Below are positions 47,490 to 59,619 of a DNA stretch of 64,000 bases, piece after piece (the stretch's first letter is position 1; each line of letters starts with the position of its first letter). Made by a program: the position numbers and the translations under genes. The stretch lies in contig OX411548.1 in assembly GCA_948146395.1 (NCBI GenBank), positions 35,100,912 to 35,164,911 of the forward strand. The letters are read 5' to 3'. The notes under the pieces are model-generated. The model was not told where the DNA came from. It saw only the letters and a program-made list of their open reading frames with translations, and did not search any database. Source of the stretch: Fragum whitleyi. Its lineage: Eukaryota > Mollusca > Bivalvia > Cardiida > Cardiidae.

Positions 47490-49190
47490 GATCCATTTTT
47501 TAGTCATAGTTAAGATGAGTTACAAAGAGTGTGGACATAGGTTACACCGTGCAAACTTGAATTTGTACAGTCCAATCAGCGCCCTCGCCATCTGCATTCA
47601 AATACAGTTATTCGAGACAAATGTAACAGGGAAAAGGAAAATAGTAGTTCATATAAGCCATCAGAAAACAACAACAACATGTGTTGTACCTATTGAATGG
47701 ATATGGTAATGAATATGTTACAAGATAAATATAAAAAGAGTAAATAACGAACCTCGCATATTTATTAACAAAACGTTTATATAATTAACCCAAATAATTG
47801 ACAAATGAAAAGCAAATTCAGATAAATTGTTTTAAAAGCCTTATTTCTCCAACTCATTTTGCCGGTTTCAACCAAAATAAGTATAGATATTCCTTAGTAA
47901 ACATGGCAAATAGATAATGGAAATTTAAATTGCCCTTTAACAGTAGCGTGTAACGACTGGTTCATATCTTTTTGAAACCTTAAAAATTTTAGACTTTTAA
48001 AACCTGATAGTCGCTTTTAAGGGTAATTTCATAAATTGGTTTTGAACACAATCGCTGTCACTGTAACATTTGAAATGTTATTGATTTTTTTTTCTATTTT
48101 GATTTCCCTTTATGAAATCGGAAGACCATAAAGTGGAACCATACAGGCCTTCTGGGGAATCTGTTATCTCTTGTTTACTTTTAAAGATTAGCGAAGCCTA
48201 CCTCTTGTCAAGTGTATTATCATCTAATGAATGTCCTGAAACAAAAGCAGAGGTCATTAAATAGATATCAGACATTTAATTTAGCTATCTGATCAGTGAA
48301 AAAATTAGTGTGACCTCCTTTAGTGTGTATGACAGCTTGACACTTCTAGCTCATACTTTATTTCTTGTGTTATGTTTTATTTGAGGATAGCTTGAGTGCA
48401 AAGCGGGACATAAATTTTCAAACAGTTTGTGTGTTTTGTGATTCTGAGTGCAGGTTTGAACCCACGTGCTCAACAGGGTTGAGGAAGGGAAAAAGCACTT
48501 TCTCTGTCAATATGAGCCATCGTTCTAGTTCAAGGTAACATCCCACTCCCCTAGTACGAAGTGGACCAGCGTAATCGTCCATGATCGCGAATGAACTTCG
48601 GAACAATCGCATCAAAAAGGGTCCTTCATAGACATCAAGTATTTACTTTCGCTACCTAATTGTGGCCCTTAGAATTTGTTCTAGAACATGTACGCCATAA
48701 AATAGCCGTCCAATATATTTTATGCTAGGCAATACTAACATCTTAGAAACGCCATCCAATGCTACTACGAATAGTTTTCCTTTGGGTGGTAAAGCCAAAA
48801 CAAAACAAAACAAAACCTTTATGAAAAAAGTTGTTCGGCATTGGAGATAGTCCAAATTTCACAACATTAACGTGAGATGCATACAAAAGATTATTATACA
48901 ACGTTGTTGTGGCGCATTGGGCGTGTATAACTACATGTATAAACTATAAAATGGCCCTGTAATGTAGTTTTGGAGCTCTCCTACTTATTGAAATATTCTA
49001 TTAACTTTTAACTACTATTCGAATATTTCGAATTGATCGATCACCGCTAGCATATCATATTCAAGATCAATTCATTCTGTTTTACAAAATTCATACACTT
49101 GTAAATATTACCCTCACCAATTTGTGAGAGTTATAGTTGAAATCTTAAATGATTGAATAAATGGTCATGTCTGATTAAAAAAGCGAAAAT
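47490..49190. other. Spacer; one pearl-like left end
   Basis: 48130-48185 (complement ACAAGAGATAACAGATTCCCC...GGCCTGTATGGTTCCAC) is a left end pointing leftward. Nothing else recognised. Confidence 0.4.
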
Positions 49191-49194
49191 ATTG

Positions 49195-49634
49195 TACTGT
49201 TATTAACAATGTGAAATTGACATTCACCTCAATCAAAACCATTCTAAATCGGCCACTCAGCGCTCAATTCATACATTTCAAACACTCATTCAAATCATTC
49301 AAAAACGCTCAAACCCATTGAAAAATATAGAATCAACAACGTCATTCAAAATAAATTTAGATAGAGAAAAATGGCGACTTCACTGAAATAATTCAAATTG
49401 TAAGCGTCTAATAGCTTATCGAAGATTTAGGAAGCTCTTTATTGAACTTATTAGCATATTCTATTAAAGGGAGGAAATCAATATCGCTAATTTTGTTCAG
49501 CATGAACAAAATTTTTGATATTGGATTACCCCCCATTAAATTCACTCAAAACTCGCTCCACACACTCGTTCAATTTGATTCCTAAATCCTTCCAAAATTA
49601 TTCTCATTGTCAATTTCACAATGTTGTTAACTTT
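49195..49634 (+). mobile_element. TACAGTTAAYAAC-family MITE
   Basis: 440 bp, TIRs TACTGTTATTAACAATGTGA and TCACAATGTTGTTAAC. Internal hairpin ATATCGCTAATTTTG.../CAAAATTTTTGATATT. Confidence 0.7.
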
Positions 49635-50239
49635 ATCAAAGTCCACCTTCACAGACAACGCGGTCTGACTTACCGAACTTGTTTTCAGGGTCCTTTTCGC
49701 TACATGAATTACAAAGTGCATAATTACCACATTAAAGCATATGTCCTATTTTTCGCAATTCTCAATTAATAAAGTTCATATTCTTCGTGCCTCCTGAAAA
49801 TTCTGTCCTTTCTTATTAAGACTTAAGATGAAAATTCCTTACAACACAATTAAATCTTTAATTAGAAATAACATAAAAGTAAATCGTGCATACCAATTTC
49901 CCCTAAATCAATCAAGTAAATAATTATCCATGTATTCATTAAGTACACTAGCTCAATCGATACTTTGATGCACCTCGATTTTACATTCTTGCATCCTTAT
50001 ATATAAATAATATGTGAAGTAAATGGAGATATATTCAGATTAGACTATCACAATCATGCATTTAAACTTACTCTCTAGATACATGTACATTCTTGTGTCA
50101 CTAGATATTTAATTGTGCAATTCGACTTCCTGGTTGTAATAATAGAATATCGAACTACCTGTTAGGGAATATATATCTTCTCCAATTCCATTTTCTTAGC
50201 TTGTCTCTATCTCTTTTTTTTATTTTCAGCAGAATCCTT

Positions 50240-50485
50240 GGTAACTGTAGTGTATTTGCGCGCGAGAAAGCGTTCGATCACATCTCTGTTGTTAATGAAG
50301 ATATCTTCATGTAACTTGACTTGAGTGTTCAAAATCATAAGAACTATACAAACTATCAAGGGGATAGCTTTAACTGTAGTGTATTTGCGCTCGAGAAAGC
50401 GTTCGACCACATCTCTGTTGTTAATGAAGATATCTTCATGTGTTCAAAATCATAAGAGCTATGCAGAGTATCAAGCGGAATAGCT
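50240..50485. repeat. Two-copy tandem duplication (~130 bp)
   Basis: AACTGTAGTGTATTTGCGC, GAGAAAGCGTTCGA and CACATCTCTGTTGTTAATGA occur in both copies with few changes; the right copy lacks 13 bp. Confidence 0.8.
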
Positions 50486-51054
50486 TTCAAAGTAATTTTG
50501 TGAGGGTCAGGCCCCTTTTCGGCTTAAATAATTTGCATTATCCAGCACATTAAGCCGAGCGTTTGCACAAGAAGGCGGTTCTCTTGTGTTTTTTAAACCC
50601 GCTGAAAAAATCATTTGTGTGTAGAAGAAATGCTACTCAACCTGTGTAAAGGATCTTTTTGAAACAATTTTAAGCATTCATAGAAAAGGTGTGGTGCTGA
50701 ACAGAGGTTTCATTCACTTTTAATCAGTCGCGTCTTAATAAAAAAAAATGGCAATTATCCAGAAAAAGTGCCTAAATGACGTCACTTGGCAATTTTAGCT
50801 ATATCACCCATATAAAAAGAAACGAACAATTATAGACAACTGCTTATGCAAAGAATTTCAACAGTAAATGCAATGAGCCTTGAAACTGAAAAAGACTGCA
50901 GTCTATTAAAGCATTCTATTGTTGAGAGAGAAAAAACGAGAGAAATAGTTTGAAAAAAGATATTTCTCTAGATTACTCAATGTTTTCCTACTTTCTACAG
51001 TACAGAGAAAAATCGGATTAGATAGAATACGGGTTCATAAACAGGTACAAAGCA

Positions 51055-51320
51055 TATGTGACCCGTCACGCGAAAAGGGACCATCTCGGAGCTCCATAAA
51101 ATAAAAATTTTAAAAAGAGATTGGTTCTAGTACAGACCAACCAGGGGTCGCATTTCAAAAATTCTTTCAAGGGAAGGTAGAATGATTATTCTAGATTCAG
51201 AAAATTAGTTGATTGCGAAAAGTTTCGATCCTAGTCAGTCTGAGCACTCCGCGCAATCTGACTAGGATCGACACTTTACGCACTACCAAGATGGCCCCAT
51301 TTCGCGTGACGGGTCACATA
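51055..51320. mobile_element. MITE with TATGTGACCCGTCACGCGAAA TIRs
   Basis: TATGTGACCCGTCACGCGAA and GGGACCATCT face AGATGGCCCC and TTCGCGTGACGGGTCACATA. Inner inverted pair GATCCTAGTCAG/CTGACTAGGATC. Confidence 0.8.
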
Positions 51321-51329
51321 TAATTCTTA

Positions 51330-53685
51330 TGTGAAATAACATAACTGTCTTGTATACATAATGAAAAGATTTTTTGCAATTTATAGAACTTGAGTATAGG
51401 TCAATGTTTTTGCCATTAAAAAGCAGAATTTCCAATTTATCGGATCATATGTATCAGTTGGTGTTTTAGTTTTGTTACTATACCCAGTACAAAAGTCAGA
51501 ACATGTTCCATTTAGAAGAAAGTAATCACAAAGAATGACAAGGGTCCAAGAGATCATCTGGGCCCGAGGTTATAAAACTTTTTTGTACTCAACTGTCAGA
51601 CACAAAGGCGTTTTGGGTGGTACCTTTTATTGACGCTTATTATTTAACTTAGTCCTTATGTTCACATTGAATTTACATCTGTTATAAAGGATATGCATCC
51701 CAAGCATCTGGGATACTTCCTCGCCCAATTTCTTCTCTTTCTTTTCGAGACATTTACTAGTCTTCACGAGAATAATATTTCAATTCTTTTTAGCTATTTC
51801 TCTAGCACCGTCTATTTTTTCCTTCTTTGCGCCACGTTCTGAACAGGACGGCGTTTTTACGTAAATTTCCTTGCGTTATTGTGAACAATATCGATATAGT
51901 TTATCGTAGGTCTAAATTTCAAAATTTCCACAATTTCCGCGAAAAGACGCAAAATTTGAAAATGGAAACCTAAGTTTATTATCGAGAAGATATTATCGTA
52001 AGAAACGTCTAAAACTGTATCACATTATATGTTTATAGATTTGACGATACTGTTTTATTTCGTAACTTTTGTGAATATTGAAGTTTTCCTGGAAAATTTG
52101 TCCGGTGAACAATGCTATGTTTTGGACATGTTTTGTCAATTTAATTCTTATCTGCATGCGATGTATACAAAAGACCAACGCTAATTGACCTGTACTGGAT
52201 CATACCTTTATTCCCAATATAAAATGTTCTCTTGTTTGTACCTTTAGATAATGGGTCGGTTTTGTTTGATTAAACTTAACTACCTTATTCCAAATGTCGA
52301 TGTCATTCAATTTTGACAACAGCTACTCTATAAGACAATCGTCAAGGAAAACATTTAGGTTTATTGATATATGTTTAAGCAGAAGGAATGTAAAACTTGA
52401 GATTTGTAACAATAAGACTTGATAAACCTTCTCATATTACAATACAGGACAGATATAAAGGAACACTGCCAACCAATGTACTGAACAAAGTCAACCGTCA
52501 GTTCAACATTTAGACGTCGCGCACGCTAATGCTTAACATTTTGTAACGTCGATTTTGCCATTTAGACGTTATTACAAAATATTTTTCTGAAGCGCTTCTT
52601 GTTTATCGCATGTAGACATTGTCATGCGTATTTAATCTTAAAGTTGTATATAACTTATATTCCGAATAAGAAAGAATAAACATTTTACTGCTGGAAGCAT
52701 TTTCACTATCAGTCGGCTTTAATCATTTGTTTATCTTGGATTTCTTTAAAAGCACAGTGCGTAATGTAAAAACGTACGACGTTAAAAAAATGATACGTTT
52801 TTGAAAGGTATGTCCACACAGCCAAACCTGAATAATTTTGATATTTTTAAACGTATCTGTATCAAATTTTTCCTTGAGATTGTACGAAAAAATAATATTT
52901 CAAAAATGTAGATTGATTTTTGATAATCAATTTGATTGTGAAATGCGGTAGCGAAGCATTTTGAAAACCGGCTATTAAATTCGCGTATGTAAGAATTTGT
53001 GTCAACACATATTTTCTTTCTTTATTTTTTTGTTTCTGACGTATTATTATTTCTAACTACATTAACGAAAACAAGAAAAAAATAATATTTTTTTTTTTAA
53101 ATTTCACAAAATTTCATTCATTATTTATGAAAATATTGAGAAAACTTTACCATTTTTCACGCCGATTTTTCGCTAAAATTTGACGTTTTACAACTTTTGA
53201 ATTGTAAGATAAAACTCTACCAATTGTTTGTAATTTCTCTTACGACCATTTTAGTTCGCCTACCAACATGATGTCACTTCTCGCGCAAATCTTAATTTCT
53301 TCAACATTTTTTATGAATTACTAAACGCATATTAGGAGTTTAAAAGAAATCTACCCACACATAAATTGTTACGTTTTACAGACGTAATTCAAGAGTTTTT
53401 GTGACAAAAAAATTTAATTAAACAGGAATTCGATTTTCCTCAATTTACCCAACAAATATATTTCAAAAGTGTGTTTTCTTGTGGTTCATTTGGTATAAAG
53501 AACATAGAAATTGACCATCAAGTTTGGAAAAAAATGGCAGGTGGAACTTAACGGGAGACGCGCAATTTCAAATGTTAAGCATTACCGCGCACGACGTCTT
53601 AGCGTTCAGTCTACGGTACCAACGTATGAACATGTGCGTGATATTTACAACAATTTCACATGTGCTGGAGGCACAAATACAATTA
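51330..53685. other. No gene or element recognised
   Basis: AT-rich sequence, with one pearl-like left-end fragment near 51540-51600 (CATCTGGGCCCGAGGTTATA; also at 33318). No supported open frame. Confidence 0.4.
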
Positions 53686-53689
53686 GTAA

Positions 53690-53840
53690 TATAGAGAAAT
53701 TGACAAGTTAAATGATTTTGGAATTAAATTGAATGAGTGCTGTGGAGCCAGTTTTGAGTGAATTTAAAGGGATGTAATTCATTATCGCTAATTCTGTCAA
53801 AGATGAACAAAATTAGCGATATTGATTTCCTCTCTTGAAT
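53690..53840 (+). mobile_element. TACAGTTAAYAAC-family MITE, half copy
   Basis: Starts AGAGAAATTGACAAG, includes GAATGAGTGCTGTGGAGC and the TTATCGCTAATTCTG/CAAAATTAGCGATA hairpin, then stops. Confidence 0.6.
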
Positions 53841-53879
53841 TAAGTAAATCGGTGCTTCAACCGGAGTCTCGATCTTTAG

Positions 53880-54240
53880 TTTTAAATTTCTTAGGCTATA
53901 ATTGACACTTTAAAGACGTAGCATTTTCAAAAATTAAGATCTTTCAGTCGGTGTTTAAGAATCTAAAAGTATTTGAATTAGGACACGAAAATTATATAGC
54001 TAAGAACAAAACGAGTAGTGTTAACGACGTCGAATGTTTTCACTCAAAATTTGGAGGGCTTTCGCCATTTTAACTGACGTCGTCGAGTTTTGTGAATGTT
54101 TTTTTTTCCAGTAATTATCAAAAAAGCCCGTCCATGTACATCCGAGGTTGAACGTTAGATTGGCCGAGTGGTGTTCCGAATGTGCATTCGGAACATCGCT
54201 CGGACTTGTCCGTAAACTGGAAAGTACCTCGGACGTAAGT
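53880..54240. mobile_element. Partial relatives of the ATTCGGAACA foldback MITE
   Basis: Shares TTCAAAAATTAAGATCTTTC, ACGACGTCGAATG, CGCCATTTTAACTGACGTC and the GGCCGAGTGGTGTTCCGAAT end, directly followed by an inverted ATTCGGAACATCGCTCGGAC. Confidence 0.55.
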
Positions 54241-54599
54241 GTAGTTATGTTTGGTCATTTTATCGGTAATTCGGCCCCTGGTGGTACTTTGGTTAATACG
54301 CTTGAAGAATAGTAAAATCCTTAAATGTTTTTCGATCGTCTGCGGAGATCATTTTGGCATGTTATTATTTGAAAGCAAAACGCAGTAAAACTGCGTTTTG
54401 TTTTCAAAATATAATATATCCAATTTTAACCTTATGTTGATTTATATTTTTCGCAACGTCATCCTCAGTTATGTTTGTGTCGTCATATAAACCCACGTGC
54501 GATATGACGTGCTTTCATGGCTGCGCTTTTATTACCCCAAGGTCTATTCCGTAGAATCGCCGAGGGTTCCCGAGTGCCGAATGTGAAGATATTAAGACT

Positions 54600-54720
54600 G
54601 TTATCTATCTGCAGAGCGCAAGACCTTTGTCAGAATGTGCAGGTGTAGTCATGCCAGAGGCTTTGCTTGGTTCACTTAAGATTTCATATAGTTGGAAATA
54701 TCACGCACATGCTCAAATAT
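54600..54720 (+). repeat. Palindromic dispersed repeat (partial copy 4)
   Basis: GCGCAAGACCTTTGTCAGAATGTGCAGG...CCAGAGGCTTTGCTTGG, then AGTTGGAAATATCACGCACA, as in 38975-39210. Confidence 0.45.
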
Positions 54721-55135
54721 TTCATATTTCAGACATAAAGCTAAACGTTGTTTTGGTTGAATTTTGCTAAAACAGTCTGACATGTAGGCTACTATTAATA
54801 GTTCCAATCCCGATAAAATTCCATATTTATGTTTGATTCCAAACAACATCGAAGGTGTAGATAGAAACAAACCGTATTGCGTATCTGATAACGCAAGACG
54901 AGCTATTGATTCGAGATCAGCTAGGTATCACACGCGTATTTTATAAATTCGAGCCGCCGGGTAAAAATTTTCGACCCTGGTCAGAATGAGTGAATGGCGC
55001 ATGAAGACAAGACTTAGTGACGAAACCTTTCTCATTAAGCTGATTTTTAAACCATAAAAATACAATTGTACCACCCAAAAATTGTTTTTGAAATGCGGTT
55101 TCTGGTTGTCCTCTGCCAGAACATCTCTTTCAAAT

Positions 55136-55588
55136 TATTGTGACCTGTCTTGCTAAAAGCTACATTCTGGGAACTTAGTAAAATAAATATTAAAAAAAAA
55201 AAGTTCTAGAACAGAACAAAACAGTCATCCAGTCTCACTAGGATCGTAGTCGCCGTCATAGCGCAGTTTGTAGCGCGTTTTACTGTCAATCTTGAGGTCC
55301 CGGTTTCGATCCCCGACGGCGGCACTCATTCTTTCCGACTATTTGTCTCTCACCAATGGGTTGTTAATCGTAGACCTATGTGAGATAGCCACTTGAGAAT
55401 AGGAAAGGATGTGGTGGTTGTACTGGTGAGAGAAATACCAGGAAATCATTGTTAGGTACTCCAGCCGCCGCGATATAACTGTAAAACTGTTGAAAGCGGC
55501 GAAAAACCCCATTGAATCAAATCAATCTGACTGGGATCGAACTTTTACGCACTTCCAGGATGGTCCCTTTTGCCTGATGGGTTACATA
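55136..55588. mobile_element. Second GTGACCCGTCACG-family MITE, split by a SINE
   Basis: Left part starts TATTGTGACCTGTCTTGC; right part ends CAGGATGGTCCCTTTTGCCTGATGGGTTACATA. The SINE at 55249-55526 lies between. Confidence 0.65.
55249..55526 (+). repeat. tRNA-Asp-like SINE, full copy inside a MITE
   Basis: Head TCGCCGTCATAGCGCAGTTTG, B box GGTTTCGATCC, body as in the other copies, tail GAATCAAATCAAT. Splits the MITE at 55136-55588. Confidence 0.8.
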
Positions 55589-55655
55589 TTCATTTTCAAT
55601 ATGGCGTCACAGGAAGGTGAGATGAACGGACCTGTCCAATTATCATTTTCCGATG

Positions 55656-55930
55656 AATGAAAGGGCCAACTTATTTGTCGCCCGAACGGGTCCCGTTTTT
55701 CAGCCGTGCAACAATAGGAAACCAGCTCTATGGTCCGGCTGACAAGATGTTGCAAACCGTTTTCAAATTAAACCCGTTTTGCGCGCATGTGCACGCGCAA
55801 AGCGAGATAAAACTTGAAAACCATATGCAACATCTTGTCAGCCGGAACGTAGAGCTGGTTTCTAATTGTGGCCAGGCTAAAAACAACAAAATCGGGACCC
55901 GTTCGGGCGACAAATAAGTTGGCCCAAAGA
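55656..55930. mobile_element. Long-armed foldback MITE
   Basis: GGGCCAACTTATTTGTCGCC and CGAACGGGTCCCG face their exact complements (33-bp perfect outer arms). Arms continue imperfectly for ~120 bp to a GCGCGCATGTGCACGCGC centre. Confidence 0.85.
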
Positions 55931-55934
55931 AAGA

Positions 55935-57130
55935 TAATGCCATCACTTTAATTAAGACAGAAAATAGTCAAAAATTTTCCAAGTCGAAAGCTTTCTTGAA
56001 TTATCCTATACCAGCTTCGTCAATATACCGAGCAAAAGTAAAAAGTGTCCGACCAATAAACTTCAGATTTCTTTAAAAGTACACATACAAATTCTATGAA
56101 AAATAACGCAAATCACGCCCATTTGGAATGAAATTTAGAAAGTTTGATTTCAGGAAGACGCTGCCAAATTATTGGCGTTAACGTGGCAAGGGTGTCGTTT
56201 TCAAAAATCGCAGACTCTCAATGAAATCTTCAAATTATTTTTCTGATAGTTTTTATGCCTGCCAAATGCAATGTTAAAAGGCCATAAGGTATGCTGGAAT
56301 GCTAAGCCAACTTTATCAACCACCAGTAATCAACATTGATTTCCCGGCTGATTAAAGTTGAAGTTGATAACTTCTGCTGCATCCTGCCAATATTACGTCA
56401 AATAAATACAAATAAACATAAAAAATCTCATGCACTTTGAAAGCTCAAATTTACTAAATCCTGACTGCACGTCCGTTGACAAGAAACTCAATCCCAGAAA
56501 TCTCTATTTCAGATCTTTGTAGACAAAAAAACATTTGCATTGCTAAGCTACATTAATGTTTCTTCATACTCATTGTAGAGACTCGTTTGAATCTCAATTA
56601 AAATTGCTCGCTGTAAACTCTTTTAGATTTAAATAGCAAGTGGCGTTGTTTTAAGTTTGACGTTTTTAAAGGTTAAAACATTTATTTCGCTTTCGTCTTA
56701 AATTGGTGGTTAGGAAGCATAGAGGCAATTAACTCAACGTTTGAGGGTTTTTTTTTCGATTATGCATTTTGTAAAGTTTTCTTATTTTCGTTTCAATACT
56801 ATGTGGTAAGGAACACAATTATAGTTTGATTTTAATAATCACAGAGATTAAGAGTTCATATTGATTTGAGACGAAACTCAAGATCGAACACGTGACGTAC
56901 ATCGACGAAGAAAGCAAGGATTTCGACGTTTCTTGAAAAAAAAAAAATGACCTGTTGTTTGAATAAAAAAGGTAATTTGTGCATGAGAAAACGAAGCACT
57001 GAAAACATTTTGCTACCTTAATTTATCATTTGATTATACAGATGTCAAAGTTATTGGCTAGAGAAAAGTTGATACTCTCTTTTTTGCTAAGTATATAAAG
57101 AATTCTATAATGATATTTCAGCAGTGATCT
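55935..57130. other. No feature recognised
   Basis: AT-rich sequence left of the SAM-exon relic on the + strand; nothing supported. Confidence 0.4.
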
Positions 57131-57134
57131 ACTC

Positions 57135-57475
57135 ATTTTTTGTCTCCAACCTTCGCAAATTTTCTTTATTTTACATAATTCTATCTTCGAAAGATTTAAG
57201 ATATCGTTTGCTTTGTCTATGTTTTGAAGGAACCTTACATCCAGGAAATGTTATTCACAGATAACAGCAAGCCAGTCCATACCACAACGTCTTAAACATT
57301 CCACAGCTTGTTCAACAGTGAAATTGAAAAAGTCAACGTTTTCAGTGTTCTGATCAGCTACACCACTGGTATAGCTGGACAGATTAACCTTATTGTTCAC
57401 CAAAATCATGCACTTAGTGATACAAGCATAAAAGTTTCCATGGTCATAGATATACCTTTACTGTTTGGAAAAAGG
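57135..57475 (-). pseudogene. Decayed GAREM-like SAM-domain exon (third copy)
   Basis: On the minus strand a frame reads VDFFNFTVEQAVECLRRC, then GMDWLAVICE, a TAA stop, and on to ILNLSKIELCKIKKICEGWR. This matches the SAM domain of copy B (VQCLRYCGMDDL ... LKKIYEGWRPKF) block by block. The stop falls near the Gln of B's SEQ, and about two residues are deleted downstream of it. Upstream the frame stays open through a Ser/Tyr/Asn-rich stretch to about 57475, where a TAA occurs. No CABIT exons were seen to its right. It looks like an orphan last exon of a third family member. Confidence 0.75.
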
Positions 57476-57539
57476 GCGTTTACAACACACCTTTTAGTAT
57501 TGAGCGCGACGTTATTTACTTAAACTGTAAAAGAAATTT

Positions 57540-58497
57540 TGATTTACCCCCAAATATGGTCTTTGCGGTGCGGGGCTTATTTTCACTTTAAAATCTTTAC
57601 AAATCTTTCCCGGCCTAATTCAAGGAAACTTGGCATGATATTTCTTGTTTGACCCTATACTAAAAGTGTTAAAGAAATTTTGATTTTCACTTTAAAATCT
57701 TTACAAATCTTTTAGCCGAATTCAAGGAAACTTGGCATGATATTTCTTGTTTGACCCTATACTAAAAGTGTTAAAGAAATTTTGATTGAACGCCCCCCCC
57801 CCCCAGAATATGGTTATGCCATTGCCAGGCTTATTTTCATATGGAATCTTTAATGATATCTCCTCCCAAACCATTTGGCCAATGTCAACAAAACTTTGCA
57901 TGAATGTTCCATGGGCGGACCTTGTTGTTAATTGTTCAAGAAAATCGATTGCACCCAAATTTTGGACGTGGCAGGACGGTGCTTTTTTCACATTTAGATC
58001 TGTAAACTTCTTCTTCTCCCCTCTCTTTGGGTCACTTTTTCATTATACTAAGCAATTATATTCCTTTTTGCTGAAATTGGTCGCGAAATTTTGATGGGAC
58101 AATAAATGTGGGTGTGATAGAGCGGGGCAAAATTCCACTTTAAAATTTAAAAAAAAAATCTCCTCACAATCAATTGGACTTATTTCAATCAATTTTTGGT
58201 ATATATGTTCAATGAATGACGTTTTCTTAATTTTCCAACTTATGAATGGTCTTCTAATTTCAATCACATTGATGTTTGTAATTACATGTGTAAAGGGTAT
58301 GCCGGTTAATGGTGATTGAGTATTTTGGTGTAATGCTGGCCAGACCCATTAATTAAATCATTATTAAATATTTCTAAAGAGACTTAAAAGAATTGTTTAA
58401 AATTCAAATTTAAAGTCAAATTAAGCTTTGCTTAATGAAAGTCTAGAGATGTTAAAAACTGTGGAGCAATACAGGCCCTCTTGGGCCTCTTGTTTAT
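57540..58497 (-). repeat. Pearl-like element with a recent 102-bp duplication
   Basis: The complement of 58497-58465 is the left end ACAAGAGGCCCAAGAGGGCC. Core units carry GCACCGTCCTGCCACGTCC-type blocks. 57585-57685 and 57687-57786 are nearly identical. Confidence 0.6.
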
Positions 58498-58619
58498 TGT
58501 TCATCAACAAAAGACTTCTTTGGCAATGGTATTATCTTTGATTGAATACAAAAGAAATTCGTAACTCTTGTTGGTTACATAAATTGATACATTTACGTAT
58601 TTTGAAATTGTAGTTTTAA

Positions 58620-58800
58620 ACCAGACCAGCCCTGCCTTTAGGATAACAAAACGTCGCAAACTGTTTGCAAATATACCCCGGTTTGCTTGCGTTCTTGCGT
58701 GCAAAGCGGGGTATAATTTGCATACAATTTGCTCATTTTTGTCATTCTGAACGCAGAGCAAACAGTAATTAGCAGATAGCTTGCCCCGCCCTTTAATCTC
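58620..58800. mobile_element. Diverged relative of the 55656 foldback MITE
   Basis: Central CGTCGCAAACTGTTTGCAAAT, TACCCCGGTTTGCTTGCG and its inverted GCAAAGCGGGGTA resemble the centre of 55656-55930. Confidence 0.5.
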
Positions 58801-59119
58801 CGTCACGAAACACCCCTTCAGAAATTAGAATGTTATTTGCCTTACAAAATATACGATCACCGACAGGGATAAAAAAAATCGATATTGGGCGACTTGAACG
58901 ACGTATCTGTACGTTTATTCAAGCGGTAGTCACAACGTTTTAAAGTTGCCTACTAACGGAAAAGTTTGAAACAAAATTATAGGAAATGACGCAAATAAAC
59001 AGTCGTCCCGGTAATCAAAGTTAAATTCCTTTTATGGTTTCAAAATCCAGTTAAAGTATTGTCACCAATAACATACAAACAACAAACATACAAGGCGGAA
59101 CTTATCAAATAGATTTTTA

Positions 59120-59230
59120 GATTGATTGATTGATTGATTGAATGGAGTTTAACGCCGCTTTCAACATTATTTCAGTTATATCGCGGCGGCTGGAGCACCT
59201 AACAAGGGATTCCTGGTATATCTATCACTT
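59120..59230 (-). repeat. tRNA-Asp-like SINE, 3' part only
   Basis: (ATTG)n tail and the AACGCCGC...GCGGCGGCTGGAGCACC block; tRNA head absent. Confidence 0.7.
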
Positions 59231-59619
59231 CTTCATTTTCAATTATATAGATCAAAATACTTAATTTCGGGATCATTAACATAATTAAAGCTTAAATTCT
59301 TTAACGAAGTTCAGTAAAAAGCATGTTTTCTTTGTTAAGAAATGAATTAAGCTCGCATGTCTTGAATGGTCAGAAGATTTTTGGTTATCAGCAGGAATCT
59401 GCCAATCCCGTTCATCATCCTTGCCCTAAGCATCGGAATGCTTTTGAAGAAAATTTAATTGATAAATTATTCGGTTATAACCATAAATGACGATACGTCA
59501 TGTTTTTTTCGGAATTCACGGAGAAACAAAGAAGCAAAAAGGAGTTTAAAACTAATACTGAAACACTGAAGCTCGAGTTTGTTATGAAAACTATCAGAAA
59601 TATCAGTACTAAGAGGAAG

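Noticed and set aside
48418..48855. Two minus-strand frames of 65-67 codons
   Set aside because: No family resemblance, no paired splice sites and no repeat of the pattern in the paralogous region; likely chance.
49515..49769. 84-codon plus-strand frame (and a similar minus-strand frame at 63219-63545)
   Set aside because: Both are translations of the same TIR MITE family in opposite orientations.
55657..55946. Overlapping frames on both strands with shared PTYLSPERVP peptide
   Set aside because: Mirror images caused by the foldback MITE arms.
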